Assembly (NCBI GenBank): GCA_949299395.1
Contig: CASGAB010000006.1
Coordinates: forward strand, 1-58,758
Source: an uncultured bacterium
GTDB taxonomy: Bacteria; Bacillota_I; Bacilli_A; RFN20; CAG-826
DNA: 58,758 nt
Direction: 5' to 3'
Shown here: positions 50,150 to 58,035 of the stretch, in pieces
How positions within the stretch are numbered: position 1 is the first letter of the stretch
Layout: the number at the start of each line of letters is the position of its first letter
Notes under the pieces: model-generated
Seen by the model: only the letters and a program-made list of their open reading frames with translations
What the model was told of the DNA's origin: nothing
Databases searched by the model: none
Translations under genes and position numbers: made by a program

Positions 50150-50515
50150 TTATACAACCTCTCCTGCAAACTTGTTTAAATAATCTATAACTTCTTTTAC
50201 ATTTTCTAAAACTTCTTGTGTTGTCCACTTTTTGCCAAAAACATTATAAGGAAGATAGTCTCCCGAGTGAGCATAGTCCCAACCGATATAATAAGTTTCA
50301 TCGTTTTCATCCCAATATGCGTAATCATCATAAGTAATACTTCCATGACAAGGTGTATCATACCATTCATCACCTCCACGCTCGAATTCATTATGAAATT
50401 CAACATAAGCACAAGGATGAGACCCAAGACTTATAATAAAATATTTACGATCATGATAAACTCCACTATCTAATATAGACACCTCACGTTTATATAGATA
50501 TTCCATTTCTTTCAT
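50150..50515 (-). CDS. Conserved phage protein of unknown function
   Basis: The 121-aa protein holds YFIISLGSHPCAYVEFHNEF, WYDTPCHGSITYDDYAYWDE and IGWDYAHSGDYLPY. This Cys-His-Trp-rich pattern is familiar from uncharacterised proteins in phages of Gram-positive hosts. Two Cys and several His/Asp could bind a metal. It lies between the two Tad2-like paralogues in an accessory cluster next to the early promoter, a place where host-takeover and anti-defence genes are common. Confidence 0.6.
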   Translation of the reverse strand: MKEMEYLYKREVSILDSGVYHDRKYFIISLGSHPCAYVEFHNEFERGGDEWYDTPCHGSITYDDYAYWDENDETYYIGWDYAHSGDYLPYNVFGKKWTTQEVLENVKEVIDYLNKFAGEVV

Positions 50516-50519
50516 AATC

Positions 50520-50930
50520 CTAATTCCCCTCTATCTCTACTTCTTGGTCTAAAAACTTATCGCTATAAAGGTCTTTATTTAGATACCAACCATCATTCAT
50601 CTTTTCTCGGTTATCGCATTTGACTTTTTGAAAAGGGCAACCACGACAATAATCATCATATTTTGGACAATTATTTTTAACCCATTTATTGAATTGCTCT
50701 TCGGTTAAATCCCTTAATTTAACTTTCTTCTTTTCTTTAACGATTTCCCAATCGTCAGCATTTAAATCTTCTTTTGTAATTTTATAATTACAATTAACTA
50801 CATTATCTGAAAATATTTTATTTTCTGTTTTGCTCATAAAAATAAACCCGTAATAATTTTCCCAAACTGTATTTCTTCTTTTTATCTTTTTGTCTTCCCT
50901 TAATGCAGGTAATACTTCTTCAAATTTCAT
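50520..50930 (-). CDS. Tad2/DUF2829-like protein with Cys-rich tail, paralogue 2
   Basis: The 136-aa protein has the same two-part layout as 49486-49866: MKFEEVLPALREDKKIKRRN then DDWEIVKE (DUF2829-like), followed by KVKLRDLTEEQFNKWVKNNC, a Cys group (CPKYDDYCRGCPFQKVKC) and YSDKFLDQEVEIE. Identity is high in the second domain and low in the first, so the ligand-binding parts have diverged. This would fit two different cyclic nucleotide or signal ligands. Four bases separate it from the next upstream gene. Confidence 0.65.
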   Translation of the reverse strand: MKFEEVLPALREDKKIKRRNTVWENYYGFIFMSKTENKIFSDNVVNCNYKITKEDLNADDWEIVKEKKKVKLRDLTEEQFNKWVKNNCPKYDDYCRGCPFQKVKCDNREKMNDGWYLNKDLYSDKFLDQEVEIEGN

Positions 50931-50933
50931 TTA

Positions 50934-51197
50934 TTATACTCCTTTTCTTCTTAATGCTTTATTATAAATTTCTATTATATCTCTTATATCAGCGTTCTTA
51001 TGTAATAGTTCTTTTGTTTTAAGTAATAAATTTTTTGCTTCAATTAGATCTTTACTAACAAATTTGTTCCAACATTTATTATTTAATTGATTGTATTTAG
51101 CATTGTTTCTTTCCCACTCTTTTTGATATAACTCTCTTTCTTTAATTAATGTTTGTTTGTCTTTTTTAATTAAATCTTTTACTAATATCTTTTTCAT
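50934..51197 (-). CDS. Unknown helical protein (87 aa)
   Basis: A highly charged, all-helical protein (DLIKKDKQTLIKERELYQKE; LIEAKNLLLKTKELLHKNAD). It may form a coiled-coil dimer. Not recognised. It lies in the early accessory cluster. Confidence 0.55.
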   Translation of the reverse strand: MKKILVKDLIKKDKQTLIKERELYQKEWERNNAKYNQLNNKCWNKFVSKDLIEAKNLLLKTKELLHKNADIRDIIEIYNKALRRKGV

Positions 51198-51203
51198 AAT
51201 TTG

Positions 51204-51407
51204 TTATTCCTCCAAACCTAACACATAAATTCTATTAATAAAATCATAAAATACACTCTTTACTTTATAAGTATGAAAAATTTGAGTAAATTCAATTTTC
51301 ATACCAACTTCAATTATGTCATTAACGCAATCCTTATCAACTACTAATGAATAACCACCGTATCGCTCCATTAAGAAGCAATTATCTAATTCTAAATCAA
51401 AATTCAT
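51204..51407 (-). CDS. Unknown small beta-rich protein (67 aa)
   Basis: The product begins NFDLELDNCFLMERYGGYSL and continues VGMKIEFTQIFHTYKVKSVF. It looks like a compact beta barrel, perhaps an SH3- or OB-like accessory fold. Not recognised. GAGG precedes the start. Confidence 0.55.
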   Translation of the reverse strand: MNFDLELDNCFLMERYGGYSLVVDKDCVNDIIEVGMKIEFTQIFHTYKVKSVFYDFINRIYVLGLEE

Positions 51408-51423
51408 ATTTACCTCTTTATTA

Positions 51424-51612
51424 TTATTTTACTTTAATACTTAAGTTTTCTTTAAAGTGTTGAATTTGTTTATCGTAATCCCCTAATATGTTATCGATAA
51501 CTTCGTTTGTCCACATGTAATGAATGAAACCACAATATAATTGAGTATACTTTTTTCCTCTCACTAATGTGAATAATGTTCTTCCATCATTTGCTCTTAA
51601 TGTTTTTCTCAT
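51424..51612 (-). CDS. Unknown small protein, first early gene (62 aa)
   Basis: The first minus-strand gene after the intergenic region, behind promoter copy 11, with an AAGGAG site. The product begins RKTLRANDGRTLFTLVRGKK and has Trp/Tyr/Cys in the middle (YTQLYCGFIHYMWTNEVI). First genes in early operons are often host-takeover factors, but nothing in the sequence shows a function. Confidence 0.6.
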   Translation of the reverse strand: MRKTLRANDGRTLFTLVRGKKYTQLYCGFIHYMWTNEVIDNILGDYDKQIQHFKENLSIKVK

Positions 51613-51648
51613 TTTAATTCTCCTTTTTTTTATTTATCTTATGTCTAT

Positions 51649-51677
51649 ATTATAAAGGATATTCATATTAAAATCAA
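51649..51677 (-). promoter_or_regulatory. Repeated minus-strand promoter, copy 11 (first early promoter)
   Basis: TTGATT (51677-51672), 17-bp spacer, TATAAT (51654-51649) on the minus strand. It starts the whole leftward block. Confidence 0.85.
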
Positions 51678-52326
51678 CTATTTATTTTAAATATTTTTTA
51701 TAAATTTTTTAATGAAAAAATGCGCTTAAAAGTTGTCGCAGTTTTACTGCACAAAAATATGCCTAAAATTAATCACAAAAATGATGAAAATCATGATTGT
51801 TTTTGATATAAAAATGAGCAAAAAATTTTTATTAAACTAATTTATTAAACTCGTATTAAATTATTAAACTGAATTTGAGTTTAATAAAAATTTTGCAAAC
51901 AGGTACTAATTTCATAAATTAAGTAATTATTTTTAAAATAGCAAAATTTTATTAAACTCGAGGAATTTAATAATAGTTTAATAAACGAGTTTAATAAAAA
52001 ATATGTATATTTAATATATATTTATATATAAATAAATATATATTATTAATAAAATTATTAAATTATTAAATAAAAATATAATTTTAAAAAAAATATAAAA
52101 AATATATATAAATAAGGTAGTATATTTTATATATAAAAAATAAAATACGTTTTAGTTTAATAATTTAATAATTCGATGTTTAAATCAGATAAAATTATTA
52201 AATTATTAAACTCAAAGAACTCGCGAGTTTAATAATTTAATAATTTGCTATTTTTTCGCGTTAAAATTTTACATAAATTTGATATCTTTTTTTAAAATAA
52301 ATATTTTATTTTTTCTTAAAATCTTT
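51678..52326. other. Non-coding AT-rich repeat region, probable replication origin
   Basis: No gene is visible in about 650 bases. The right part is filled with TTATTAAACTC / GAGTTTAATAA in both orientations and the phrase TTTAATAATTTAATAATT. A perfect 22-bp inverted repeat lies at 52192-52246 with the palindrome AACTCGCGAGTT (52218-52229) in its loop. The left part holds small hairpins (GCAGT-TTT-ACTGC at 51737-51749; ATGAT-GAAA-ATCAT near 51780). Sited between divergent early and late blocks, this fits an iteron-type origin opened by the SF3 helicase, or operators for the divergent promoters. No clear DnaA box was recognised. Confidence 0.6.
52192..52246. repeat. 22-bp perfect inverted repeat with GC palindrome in the loop
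   Basis: Arms 52192-52213 and 52225-52246 are exact reverse complements (each made of two ATTATTAA-type units and ACTC/GAGT). The 11-nt loop and arm edge contain AACTCGCGAGTT, itself a 12-bp palindrome. One further arm-like unit, AGTTTAATAATTTAATAATT, lies at about 52154-52173. Confidence 0.9.
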
Positions 52327-52332
52327 TATAAT
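52327..52332 (+). promoter_or_regulatory. -10 element of a leaderless late promoter
   Basis: TATAAT at 52327-52332 is followed by ATTTATAT and the portal ATG at 52341, the same spacing as at the SF3 helicase. Transcription would begin at or next to the start codon. No good -35 is seen. Confidence 0.55.
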
Positions 52333-52340
52333 ATTTATAT

Positions 52341-53828
52341 ATGAATACAGATATGATTAAAAGCTTGGTTACAGCTTATACAAATAATGACAAAGTAACC
52401 TTAAAAGACAGTGTGATTGAAGGTGCTACTAATATAATTGAAAAATATATTGACAACGGTAACGCTCCACTTACTATTAAAGACCAATACGGTAATTATC
52501 TAACAGCAACTGGAACTGATGATAAGATAAAATCATTCACACAATACGGATTCTCCAATGATACTTTAAATTTCCCTCTATGGCTTGCTTTATATAACGA
52601 TAGTTGGGTATTTAGAAAAGCGATTGATAAACCATCTCAAGATATGATAAGAGCTGGGATTACTATTAATGGGGATTTTGATACTGAAGTTGTTTATAAG
52701 GAATTAAATAAACAAAGAAAAGAATTAATTAATTTGTTAAAATGGGGAGCTCTTTTTGGAGGAGCAGTTGCAGTAGTAATGTTCGATAATTTTAACGACG
52801 AAGACTACGCAAAAGAATTTGATAAGGAAAAAGTCAAACAATCTAAAATTATAAAACTATATGTTACTGATAGATGGTATGGAGTCGCTGAAGATACTTT
52901 ACATACTGTTACTAACATGAGTTCTTTAGATTATGGTAAACCACGTTCTTATGAAATTACTTTTTCTGACGGTAGAACTTTAAAAGTTAATCACGCTTAT
53001 GTGTTAAGGTATGAACATCGTTCAGCACCTCGTCTTATTAAACAAGGAGCGTTACAAGGTTGGGGGTATGCTGAAGGAGCTCATATTATTAATGAGTTAG
53101 CGAGAGATGATGATTTAAAAGCATCTATCACATCTTTATTAAATAAATCTCTTATTGAAGTTATTAAGATGAGTGGAATGAGAGGGTTATTTATGGGGAA
53201 TGATAAAGAGAGTGAGGAGCAAATTAAGAAGAGACTTGAAATGGTTAACTGGGCTCGTAATTATAACTCACTTACTTTTTTAGATAAAGATGATGATTAT
53301 CAACAAAACGAATACGGTGGATTAACAGGACTTGCTGATTTGTTAGATACTAATATGAAGTTAGTATCAGCTGCTATTGATATGCCTGGAGTTTTATTTG
53401 GTGATTTGAAAGACGGAATGGGTAATGATCAAGATGCGTTAGAAAGATATGATCAAGTTATTCAAGATAGATGTGAAGATTATTTAAGAGATATATTAAC
53501 TAAATTACTTTTTATTATTTATGTTAAGTATGGAGTAGATGAAAAAGTTGATTTTACTTTTAATTCATTATTGATGAAAAAACAAGCAGATGATAAGTTA
53601 GAAGGTATTAAGAACTTTCAAGAATTGTTATCAAATATGTTGAATGATGGAGTAATATCATTAGCTCAATATGCTAAATCTCTTCAAAACTTCTCACTTA
53701 CGGGAACAATTGATTTTAATATAGATAGTGAGGATATAGAGGAGCTTAAAAAGAAAGAAGTTGAGGAGAGCGAAGAAATTGATTTGGGGGAGAATGATGA
53801 AGATGAAGTAAATGGAAAAGTATTTTAA
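52341..53828 (+). CDS. Portal protein (DUF1073-like), apparently leaderless
   Basis: The 495-aa protein has the DUF1073-type portal pattern: FPLWLALYNDSWVFRKAIDK then PSQDMIRAGI (about 77-108), LLKWGALFGGAVAVVMFDN (about 132-150), VNHAYVLRYEHRSAPR, MVNWARNYNSLTFLDKDDDY (about 300-320) and DMPGVLFGDLKDGMGNDQDA (about 350-370). The portal ring is the gate for DNA. There is no Shine-Dalgarno sequence; a -10 box ends eight bases before the ATG, so the mRNA is probably leaderless. The terminase lies far away on the other strand. The C-terminus is very acidic. Confidence 0.85.
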   Translation: MNTDMIKSLVTAYTNNDKVTLKDSVIEGATNIIEKYIDNGNAPLTIKDQYGNYLTATGTDDKIKSFTQYGFSNDTLNFPLWLALYNDSWVFRKAIDKPSQDMIRAGITINGDFDTEVVYKELNKQRKELINLLKWGALFGGAVAVVMFDNFNDEDYAKEFDKEKVKQSKIIKLYVTDRWYGVAEDTLHTVTNMSSLDYGKPRSYEITFSDGRTLKVNHAYVLRYEHRSAPRLIKQGALQGWGYAEGAHIINELARDDDLKASITSLLNKSLIEVIKMSGMRGLFMGNDKESEEQIKKRLEMVNWARNYNSLTFLDKDDDYQQNEYGGLTGLADLLDTNMKLVSAAIDMPGVLFGDLKDGMGNDQDALERYDQVIQDRCEDYLRDILTKLLFIIYVKYGVDEKVDFTFNSLLMKKQADDKLEGIKNFQELLSNMLNDGVISLAQYAKSLQNFSLTGTIDFNIDSEDIEELKKKEVEESEEIDLGENDEDEVNGKVF

Positions 53829-54066
53829 AGATAAATATTTTATAGCTTTTTATGATGAAAGAAATGAATATTTAGTTACTACTTTTAATAATATTTATGA
53901 AGTAATTAAGTATATCAAAAAGAAAAAAAATATTAATGTTACTTATAATAAAGTATATTTTGCGATATATCACGCTCTTAAAAACAATGGAACAACTACT
54001 ATTTTAGATGGTAGAAAATTATATGTTTATATTTACGAAGCAGATGATTGCGAGGAGGAGAAATAA
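53812..54066 (+). CDS. Unknown small protein (84 aa)
   Basis: The start lies inside the portal end (17-base overlap). The product (YFIAFYDERNEYLVTTFNNI; EVIKYIKKKKNINVTYNKVY; YHALKNNGTTTILDGRKLYV) resembles small phage regulators or adaptors found in Gram-positive systems. Its C-terminus is related to that of the 60-aa protein at 7518. Function unknown. Confidence 0.65.
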   Translation: MEKYFKDKYFIAFYDERNEYLVTTFNNIYEVIKYIKKKKNINVTYNKVYFAIYHALKNNGTTTILDGRKLYVYIYEADDCEEEK

Positions 54067-54068
54067 TT

Positions 54069-54425
54069 ATGAAATATGTAAAGATTCAATCTAATAAGAC
54101 CATTCGTGTTACTGCTGGATTACAATTTATTGATAATACTAATCCACAAGCAAATACAGCAGATAAATTAAAAATTAGTGCTGAATGGCCAAAGTTAGCT
54201 TTTTTAATTGTTAAAGGTAGTCCACAGTGGTATCCTGAATACATTACTAAATGGAATACAGTTCAAACTTTAGTTAAAAGAGGAGTTATGACAATTTCTA
54301 ATGAAGTAAAAGATGATTGTGAAGATGAAAAAGTAAAAGAAATTGCTAATAAAGTAGATAACAATATGAAGCAATATAACAAGAAGGTTAAAAAAGAAGT
54401 TTCGCTTGATAAGCTAGGAGAGTAA
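54069..54425 (+). CDS. Small virion or head-associated protein (118 aa)
   Basis: The ATG at 54069 follows GAGGAGGAG at an ideal distance and is preferred over an in-frame ATG at 54048 inside the previous gene. The product begins KYVKIQSNKTIRVTAGLQFI and contains KLKISAEWPKLAFLIVKG, then a helical, Lys-rich C-terminus. It may be a small structural or head-fibre base protein coupled with the 703-aa protein five bases downstream. Not recognised. Confidence 0.6.
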   Translation: MKYVKIQSNKTIRVTAGLQFIDNTNPQANTADKLKISAEWPKLAFLIVKGSPQWYPEYITKWNTVQTLVKRGVMTISNEVKDDCEDEKVKEIANKVDNNMKQYNKKVKKEVSLDKLGE

Positions 54426-54430
54426 GTTAA

Positions 54431-56542
54431 ATGGCTTTAAATGCTAAAAATGAATTTCGTGTATTAAGTGAAAATTCAGAAAACGTACAAACATCTGAAG
54501 AATTTGATACTGATGAGGATAGAAAGTTAGGATTTCAACCAGGTCAGGTTATTGTATCAAAAAAAGTTAATACTGCTTTAAAACAAAATTCGCTCATTGT
54601 AGTAGCTTTAGTTGATGCTTTGATGAAAGAAGATTCACCTACTTTATCGATAGCTTCAACAGTTGAGGATTTAATATCTTTTTTCAAAAACTCTTTTTCT
54701 AATTTACAAAGTACAAGAAAAAAGCAAAATAGGTTGTTTGCGACGGCTTCAAGTATTGAGAGCGAGTGGAATACAACTTATGATATTATTACCTTACAAA
54801 CAGCAGGAACATATAATTTTACTTTTAACGATATTAATGATAACATCAAACAATCTTACGAATGCGTTGTAATTACTCAAGCAGGAGGAGTAGTATTATC
54901 ATTTCCAACAGGTTCAGCTATTTTACAATTAAATAAATTTAATTGTACTATTGGTGATCCTGCTAACACCATTACTCTTCCTACTGCATCTACTTATATA
55001 GTAGAAGTGGTTGTAATTAATTCACAAACTTATGAAGTTACAATATTAGACTATAATGGAGCAATTGCTCACGTTATTCAACAATTCACAATTACCACAC
55101 AAGATGGAACTAATCTTATTAATAGTAATAATGCTACTAATCCAACGTTTAATCTTAAACTTACTAATCCAAATACAGTTAATGTTAATTACGTTATTAC
55201 AGGTGATTTAAGTAAGAGTGGAGTAGCTAATGCTTCAACTGATACTATTGTTAGTGGTTCAGCTACTTCTTTAAAAGATAGTTATACGTTTAATTTTGCT
55301 TTTACTGCTGATGATTATTTTGAATCATCACAAACATCTACTTTTACAACTAAATATACAGTTGATGCTTGTAATGTAGTAGCTGATGGAACAGATGACT
55401 CTAATTCGAGAACAATTACTGTTACTGCTCCTACTTTATCTAACTCTGCTACTTATAAAATTTATTATAAGATATGGTGGGAGGATGAAGAGGAACCAGT
55501 TGAATATACAATGATTCAAACATCTCCTGCTACTGTTACAAGAACAAATTCAACATATAGTAATAGAGTAGTTAAAGTTAAACAGTATGTTGAGATGTAT
55601 ATTAGCGAAGTATTAAAAGCAACTTCTGAAGTTAAAACAACTGATATTAATATTAAAGGAAGAGAGATTCCAACTCTTACTTCACCAACTGTTGATTATA
55701 GAAGTAGAGGATATTGTGGAACTGGAACTCTTACAATCAACGTAACAAACCCAAATAGTGTAACAGTTAATGTTTATGCAAGAGCAGGAGCAGGTAGTTA
55801 TACAAACGTTGGAACTATAACAGCTAATTCTAATTCTAACTTTACATTAACTGGAGTCGCTAATTCAGCGGGAACAGTATATGCATATCTAACAGCTGTT
55901 AGTTATAACAATAGTGGGACAGGAAGTGATTCATATCCAGCTTGTACAAATCCATGTGATTGTGTAAGTTATGTTCCTACTCCTACAGTCGATTGTGTTG
56001 ACGTTACATCATTTACTGCAACTGCAATTGGAGGTAATTTCAGCTTGCAAAGCGGTCAAGGTACTGCATCTGCTACTTATGAATATACTAATAGCATAAC
56101 TAATAAAGTCACAGTTAGAATTAGGAATAATGCTTCTTATACAGTTAGTTATAGTGGAACAGTTGCTGGTGAAAGTGTTAGTGGTTCATTATCAGCTGGA
56201 CAAAGTGCAACATTAACTGGAACAACTGATAGCTCAAGTTGCTCATATAGAATTGTCACGTCTAGTCCAGGTTATGATTCTTGCACTACAAGTGATTCAA
56301 TGTTTAATACAACTACTTCTATGAGCATTTTTGTTTATTCACAAGGTTATTGTCCATCAGGAGGCGGTACATGTGATATAGATAAAGTCACAGGTGATAC
56401 AAACTATTGTTCTTATGACATCTCTCGTGGTTCGAGTAGATGTAGTAATTGTAAGCCAACTGGAACAAGCTTCTGTGCTATAGCAGATTTATGTCCTGTC
56501 TCTTTAACGAATATTAACTGGGATGAAAATATATCTTTTTAG
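54431..56542 (+). CDS. Large Ig-like virion protein with Cys-rich C-terminus
   Basis: The 703-aa protein has an N-terminal part (1-120) with helices, a beta part (about 125-220) and then Ig-like or fibronectin-like repeats (NPTFNLKLTNPNTVNVNYVI, about 240-260; GTLTINVTNPNSVTVNVYAR, about 435-455; VTVRIRNNASYTVSYSGTV). The C-terminus holds seven Cys in 48 residues, with spacings of 6, 11, 10, 2, 7 and 5 between them (CPSGGGTC, RCSNCKPTGTSFCAIADLC). Ser, Thr and Asn dominate. It is probably a head or tail adhesin. The next genes include a radical SAM/SPASM enzyme, so the Cys region is a candidate substrate for post-translational thioether or other modification. Confidence 0.65.
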   Translation: MALNAKNEFRVLSENSENVQTSEEFDTDEDRKLGFQPGQVIVSKKVNTALKQNSLIVVALVDALMKEDSPTLSIASTVEDLISFFKNSFSNLQSTRKKQNRLFATASSIESEWNTTYDIITLQTAGTYNFTFNDINDNIKQSYECVVITQAGGVVLSFPTGSAILQLNKFNCTIGDPANTITLPTASTYIVEVVVINSQTYEVTILDYNGAIAHVIQQFTITTQDGTNLINSNNATNPTFNLKLTNPNTVNVNYVITGDLSKSGVANASTDTIVSGSATSLKDSYTFNFAFTADDYFESSQTSTFTTKYTVDACNVVADGTDDSNSRTITVTAPTLSNSATYKIYYKIWWEDEEEPVEYTMIQTSPATVTRTNSTYSNRVVKVKQYVEMYISEVLKATSEVKTTDINIKGREIPTLTSPTVDYRSRGYCGTGTLTINVTNPNSVTVNVYARAGAGSYTNVGTITANSNSNFTLTGVANSAGTVYAYLTAVSYNNSGTGSDSYPACTNPCDCVSYVPTPTVDCVDVTSFTATAIGGNFSLQSGQGTASATYEYTNSITNKVTVRIRNNASYTVSYSGTVAGESVSGSLSAGQSATLTGTTDSSSCSYRIVTSSPGYDSCTTSDSMFNTTTSMSIFVYSQGYCPSGGGTCDIDKVTGDTNYCSYDISRGSSRCSNCKPTGTSFCAIADLCPVSLTNINWDENISF

Positions 56543-56551
56543 GAGAATAAT

Positions 56552-56809
56552 ATGAAAGGCTATTTTAAAACTAATTCAAATATTTTCTGTAGTCATCTCA
56601 AATTTGAAAATAATATTTATAATATTTATGTATTTTCACCTAACATATCTATTACACAAGATGTATTAGATGAAAAAGTTGAAATGACTGAAGACTTTAA
56701 ATTAAAGTATCTTGATAAAAGGTGGGGTTTAATTAAAGACTATGATGATAAACTTATTGAATATGTATTAAGCAAACATAAAGATTATGAATTTGTAGAG
56801 GTAGAATAA
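56552..56809 (+). CDS. Small protein in the radical SAM cassette (85 aa)
   Basis: The start has AGGAG seven bases upstream and lies ten bases after the stop of the 703-aa gene. Its stop overlaps the radical SAM start (TAATG). The product begins KGYFKTNSNIFCSHLKFENN and goes on (NIYVFSPNISITQDVLDEKV; LKYLDKRWGLIKDYDDKLIE). Size and position would suit a peptide-recognition partner (RRE-like) or a small substrate for the enzyme, but no PqqD-type pattern can be claimed by eye. Confidence 0.6.
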   Translation: MKGYFKTNSNIFCSHLKFENNIYNIYVFSPNISITQDVLDEKVEMTEDFKLKYLDKRWGLIKDYDDKLIEYVLSKHKDYEFVEVE

Positions 56810-58035
56810 TGAGTTGTTCTGTTTGTGAAGTAAAAGCATTAGCTAAAAATAGTAGAAAAGGCTTTCTAGATACTTTATTCATTACATTCATGATTACTAA
56901 TGATTGTAATTTTAAATGTAGCTATTGCTTTGAAACTAACAAGCAACATAGTTATTTGAAAGAAGAAGATGCTTTACAAGTTATTGATAGGATGTTCGAT
57001 TTTGAGGATAATTTAGATTATTGGAAATGCTTCTATAATAAAGAGCATCCTATCAAATTTATTCATCTTGCTTTTTTTGGAGGAGAGCCATTATTAAATC
57101 CAAAGTTAATTGAAAAGATATTAGATAGATTTGTTGATAATTGTAAAAAAAATTTAAGTAAATATGAAAAAAGATTAAATACATTTACTTCATCTATCAT
57201 CACTAATGGTTCGCTTTTAAAAACTAATGATACTATTCATCTTTTAAATAAATATCACGATAAAATCACGGTGAGCGTTACTTTTGAAGGTTCTAAAAAC
57301 TTTCATGATAGTTGTCGAAAAACGATTGATGGAAAAGGAACGTATGATTTAGTTAAAGAAAATATGTTGTTCTTTAAAAATAAATATAAAAAAGAATTGC
57401 ATCCTAAAATCACAATCTCTCCTTTTAACATCAAATACGTTTATGAAGCATATTTAGAATTAAAAAAGTTAGGAATTAAAGAAATTTACATGAAACCTTT
57501 AATTGATTCTAATTTGTGGAATAAACAACATTGTAAGATTTATGATGAACAACTTAAACTAATTGTTCAAGATTTATTAAAAGATGAAAATAAAGATATT
57601 TCATATACGATGTTTAAAATTAATGACATTAGTCCTCTTGAAGAAGTTATTAATCCAGGATGTGGGGTTGGAAGAGGTTCTATCACACTTAATGTTGATG
57701 GTAAGTTCTATCCTTGCTATTCGTTTACTGATATCGAACAAGATAAAGAAGATGCTAAAAAGTTTGTTATTGGTGATAGCGAAAAAGGAATATATGAATA
57801 TGGTAACAATCTAACGAATGAAGATTTAAATAAATGGATTGATTTAAAGAAATTAGCTAATGAAGATTGTCACCAATGTTTACTAACTAAATATTGCACA
57901 CCTTGTGTGGCTAATAATTATAAGTTTATGAAATCTTATTTAGAGTCTCCTACTTGGCATTGTAAATTATTACAAGTTCAAAATAAATGGGCTTTGATTT
58001 ATAACTATCTTAAGAAAGAAGGTAAATCATTATGA
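56809..58035 (+). CDS. Radical SAM/SPASM maturase
   Basis: The 408-aa protein has the radical SAM cluster motif CNFKCSYC (Cys33, Cys37, Cys40), GGEPLL (91-96) and TNGSLL, a TIM-barrel core to about 260. The C-terminal SPASM domain has C-x12-G-x4-C (CGVGRGSITLNVD, then GKFYPC), CHQCLLTKYC followed by TPC, and a last Cys in WHCKLL: seven Cys, enough for auxiliary iron-sulphur clusters. The last spacing (C-x2-C instead of C-x3-C) differs slightly from the usual pattern. SPASM enzymes modify peptides and proteins (sactipeptides, SCIFF, sulfatase maturation). Overlapping starts couple it to both neighbours and put it in the virion operon between an adhesin and the tail chaperone. Confidence 0.88.
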   Translation: MSCSVCEVKALAKNSRKGFLDTLFITFMITNDCNFKCSYCFETNKQHSYLKEEDALQVIDRMFDFEDNLDYWKCFYNKEHPIKFIHLAFFGGEPLLNPKLIEKILDRFVDNCKKNLSKYEKRLNTFTSSIITNGSLLKTNDTIHLLNKYHDKITVSVTFEGSKNFHDSCRKTIDGKGTYDLVKENMLFFKNKYKKELHPKITISPFNIKYVYEAYLELKKLGIKEIYMKPLIDSNLWNKQHCKIYDEQLKLIVQDLLKDENKDISYTMFKINDISPLEEVINPGCGVGRGSITLNVDGKFYPCYSFTDIEQDKEDAKKFVIGDSEKGIYEYGNNLTNEDLNKWIDLKKLANEDCHQCLLTKYCTPCVANNYKFMKSYLESPTWHCKLLQVQNKWALIYNYLKKEGKSL

